A DNA stretch of 42,660 nt, from NCBI GenBank assembly GCA_024403735.1, contig JAKSRG010000025.1, positions 1-42,660 of the forward strand, given 5' to 3'. Made by a program: the position numbers and the translations under genes. How positions within the stretch are numbered: the stretch's first letter is position 1; the number at the start of each line of letters is the position of its first letter. This DNA comes from Clostridia bacterium. GTDB taxonomy: Bacteria; Bacillota; Clostridia; Saccharofermentanales; Saccharofermentanaceae. The notes below the pieces were generated by a model. That model had not been told where the DNA came from and searched no databases. It saw only the letters and a list, made by a program, of their open reading frames with translations. This document shows positions 41,097 through 42,660 of this stretch, one piece after another.

Positions 41097-42660
41097 ATGA
41101 AAAAAGGGTTCGTAAAGAAAATTGCGGCTGCGTTGTCTATGATTTTGACCATGTCATCGACGATGCCTGCGATAATTCCAACCACAGTATTGGCAGCTGA
41201 TAAGAGTGACATTGAATATGCTATATCATTGATGAATCAGTATGCTGTTATTACTTCTGGTGATTATCACAACATCAATCATACAATGGGTCCGATTGCT
41301 GTTGGTGGTGATTATAGCGGTAACATGGAATTCCACGATAGAAATGTAGGTTATATTACTTCTAGTGGTAACTATGATTTCGTTGTTGGTGGAAGTATGA
41401 TGCCAGATTCAAAGATTAGAAATACTAATGATAATTCCGACATTGGAGTTGCTGGTATAAAAGGAAATGGATTTGGTAATGATTTAAGCTATGATGGAAC
41501 GACTGCGTTAACATTGGCAAATGGAGCTACTGTTAATGGATATGGCAGACCTCAATTGATGGCTGATCCACCTGAAATAAGTGTGCAAGAAGCATGTTTT
41601 AGTTTTGAAAGCAAAGAAGATTTGCCAATTAATTTTAAGCGCCTTGATGATGGAATGGTCGCTTGGTCTGACATGATTGATGACTATTGCAGCGCTACTG
41701 AAACTCCGAATAATGTTATTAATGTAGTTGCAACGAGTGGTGATGTAGTTCTTGAAGGTACAAATTCAGATATTAACTATTTTAATCTTGATGTTACTAA
41801 TATGTCTCAGTTATCAAGTATTGATGTTAAGATTCCTGCTGGAAGTAAAGCTATTATTAATGTAACTGGTAGCACTTCATTTAAATGTGATAGGGCTTTA
41901 TATAATGGAAGCGAAGTAAGTTTGGACGAGAATAAAAACCCTTCACCAGAACAGTTAGATATTCAGTTTCATAACAACGTGATTATTAACTGTGCTAACG
42001 TAGAGCAATTAGGCAACGTCGGTGCAGGAAATGTAATTGCTCCTAGAGCTGTTTACAATTGTAATGGTAATACGAATGGTTTCTCATATACAGCAAGCTT
42101 AAGCACATATGGTACAGAGTTTCATGCAAAAAACTGTTCTGCAGATTTTACATGGGTACCAACAACATTAACGGAGCCTGATAATTCTGTTGGAGTTAAA
42201 GGCTATTTAACAATTAATAAGACAATTAGTGGTGACGTAACAGAAGAAGACATTAAGGGTCTTACATTTACAGTAACTTATAAGAATGCAGATGGTAGTG
42301 ATGCAACACCAATCGTATTAACACTTGGTAATGACTTTGATATCACACCAAAGGCAGATGGCAAGGGATTCGATTGCAAGCTTAAGAATGTAATTGAAGT
42401 ACCAGATGCTAGCCAGCCTGTAAAAGTAGAAGAAACACTCTACGATGTAGCAGATCACACAGTAGTAGTATCAAGCAGAGTAGGAACAGCTCAGATGACA
42501 AATGGAGCTGAACTTACAGCAGATACAATAAGCACAGATATTAGCAAGGCAACAAACTTTGACTATGACGATGCTTATACACGTATTGTTAATAAGGGTT
42601 ACATCACAATTAATAAGACAATTAGTGGTGACGTAACAGAAGAAGACATTAAGGGTCTTA
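41097..42660 (+). CDS. Secreted choice-of-anchor-A-type adhesin with tandem repeats, 3' partial
   Basis: Open from ATG 41097 (AGGAGGG 6 nt upstream) to the window edge, 521 residues seen. The signal peptide MKKGFVKKIAAALSMIL... ends TTVLAA. Residues about 38-190 (SLMNQYAVITSGDYHNINHT, GPIAVGGDYSG, DFVVGGSMM) resemble the choice-of-anchor A domain of Gram-positive surface proteins. Later residues (about 280-360) are beta-rich. From residue 369 a 132-residue repeat begins (GYLTINKTISGDVTEEDIKGLTF in part), and the next copy begins at residue 501 (GYITINKTISGDVTEED). The repeats resemble isopeptide-type stalk modules. The C-terminus, with any wall anchor, is missing. Confidence 0.8.
   Translation, partial: MKKGFVKKIAAALSMILTMSSTMPAIIPTTVLAADKSDIEYAISLMNQYAVITSGDYHNINHTMGPIAVGGDYSGNMEFHDRNVGYITSSGNYDFVVGGSMMPDSKIRNTNDNSDIGVAGIKGNGFGNDLSYDGTTALTLANGATVNGYGRPQLMADPPEISVQEACFSFESKEDLPINFKRLDDGMVAWSDMIDDYCSATETPNNVINVVATSGDVVLEGTNSDINYFNLDVTNMSQLSSIDVKIPAGSKAIINVTGSTSFKCDRALYNGSEVSLDENKNPSPEQLDIQFHNNVIINCANVEQLGNVGAGNVIAPRAVYNCNGNTNGFSYTASLSTYGTEFHAKNCSADFTWVPTTLTEPDNSVGVKGYLTINKTISGDVTEEDIKGLTFTVTYKNADGSDATPIVLTLGNDFDITPKADGKGFDCKLKNVIEVPDASQPVKVEETLYDVADHTVVVSSRVGTAQMTNGAELTADTISTDISKATNFDYDDAYTRIVNKGYITINKTISGDVTEEDIKGL
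42201..42660 (+). repeat. 396-bp tandem repeat in the adhesin gene
   Basis: The unit begins at 42201 and starts again at 42597, a period of 396 bp (132 codons). The visible part of the second copy is identical to the first over 55 nt (42210-42264 against 42606-42660), differing only in the first three codons. Such near-identical repeats are recombination-prone and a likely cause of an assembly break here. Confidence 0.85.

Overview
The window is AT-rich (roughly one third G+C by eye), with strong AGGAGG-type ribosome binding sites, short intergenic gaps and intrinsic terminators after most operons. Together with an M56/BlaI pair, ECF sigma/anti-sigma pair, GGDEF proteins with sugar-binding-protein-like sensors, large sortase-type surface proteins and a compact serC-serA operon, this points to a Firmicute of class Clostridia, most likely a Lachnospiraceae (Butyrivibrio/Pseudobutyrivibrio-like). 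That is an inference from gene content; no rRNA or tRNA gene was seen. Both window edges cut genes (an XRE regulator at the left, a repeat-containing adhesin at the right).

Layout. 1-760: 3' part of an XRE regulator and a decayed fragment resembling the C-terminus of an RNA m5U methyltransferase. 868-1877: MarR regulator plus flavodoxin. 2088-5838: a BlaI-type repressor with two operators over its own promoter, coupled to an unusual sensor in which an M56 (BlaR1/MecR1-type) membrane protease is joined to a propeller-like region and an ABC-type solute-binding protein. 5917-7978: a sigma-region-2-like small protein, then an ECF sigma factor and membrane anti-sigma-like protein. 8136-12003: membrane protein (minus) and a large wall-anchored surface protein. 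12193-16696: ABC exporter fused to a GNAT domain, small membrane protein, GNAT, orphan BlaI repressor with two perfect operators, and a convergent PD-(D/E)XK-like protein. 16977-21220: lipoprotein, sugar-sensor diguanylate cyclase, MATE exporter.

21394-24668 is a tightly packed four-gene unit: PPP/calcineurin-like phosphatase, CorA-shaped two-TM membrane protein, a small protein with two HxTx motifs typical of 2H phosphoesterases, and a small protein of unknown function. 24902-27147 is serC-serA (serine biosynthesis) with a promoter and codon usage typical of high expression, followed by a 143-bp element with 13-bp terminal inverted repeats. 27359-32240 (minus) is a response regulator, histidine kinase, ABC ATPase, FtsX-type permease module.

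32556-36662 holds a small membrane protein, a candidate attenuator (29-codon leader peptide plus terminator), two GNAT acetyltransferases, a P-loop kinase-GNAT fusion, a HIT protein and a HAD phosphatase. 36787-40833 has a DUF6125-like protein, a small hypothetical gene behind a promoter with a 7-bp-arm operator, a second two-component system and cysE, which uses the serine made by serABC. 41097-end is a secreted choice-of-anchor-A-type adhesin running into 132-residue tandem repeats.

The most interesting candidates are the BlaI/M56-solute-binding-protein sensor, the phosphatase/CorA-like/2H operon, the ABC exporter-GNAT fusion, and the leader-peptide attenuator in front of the acetyltransferase cluster.
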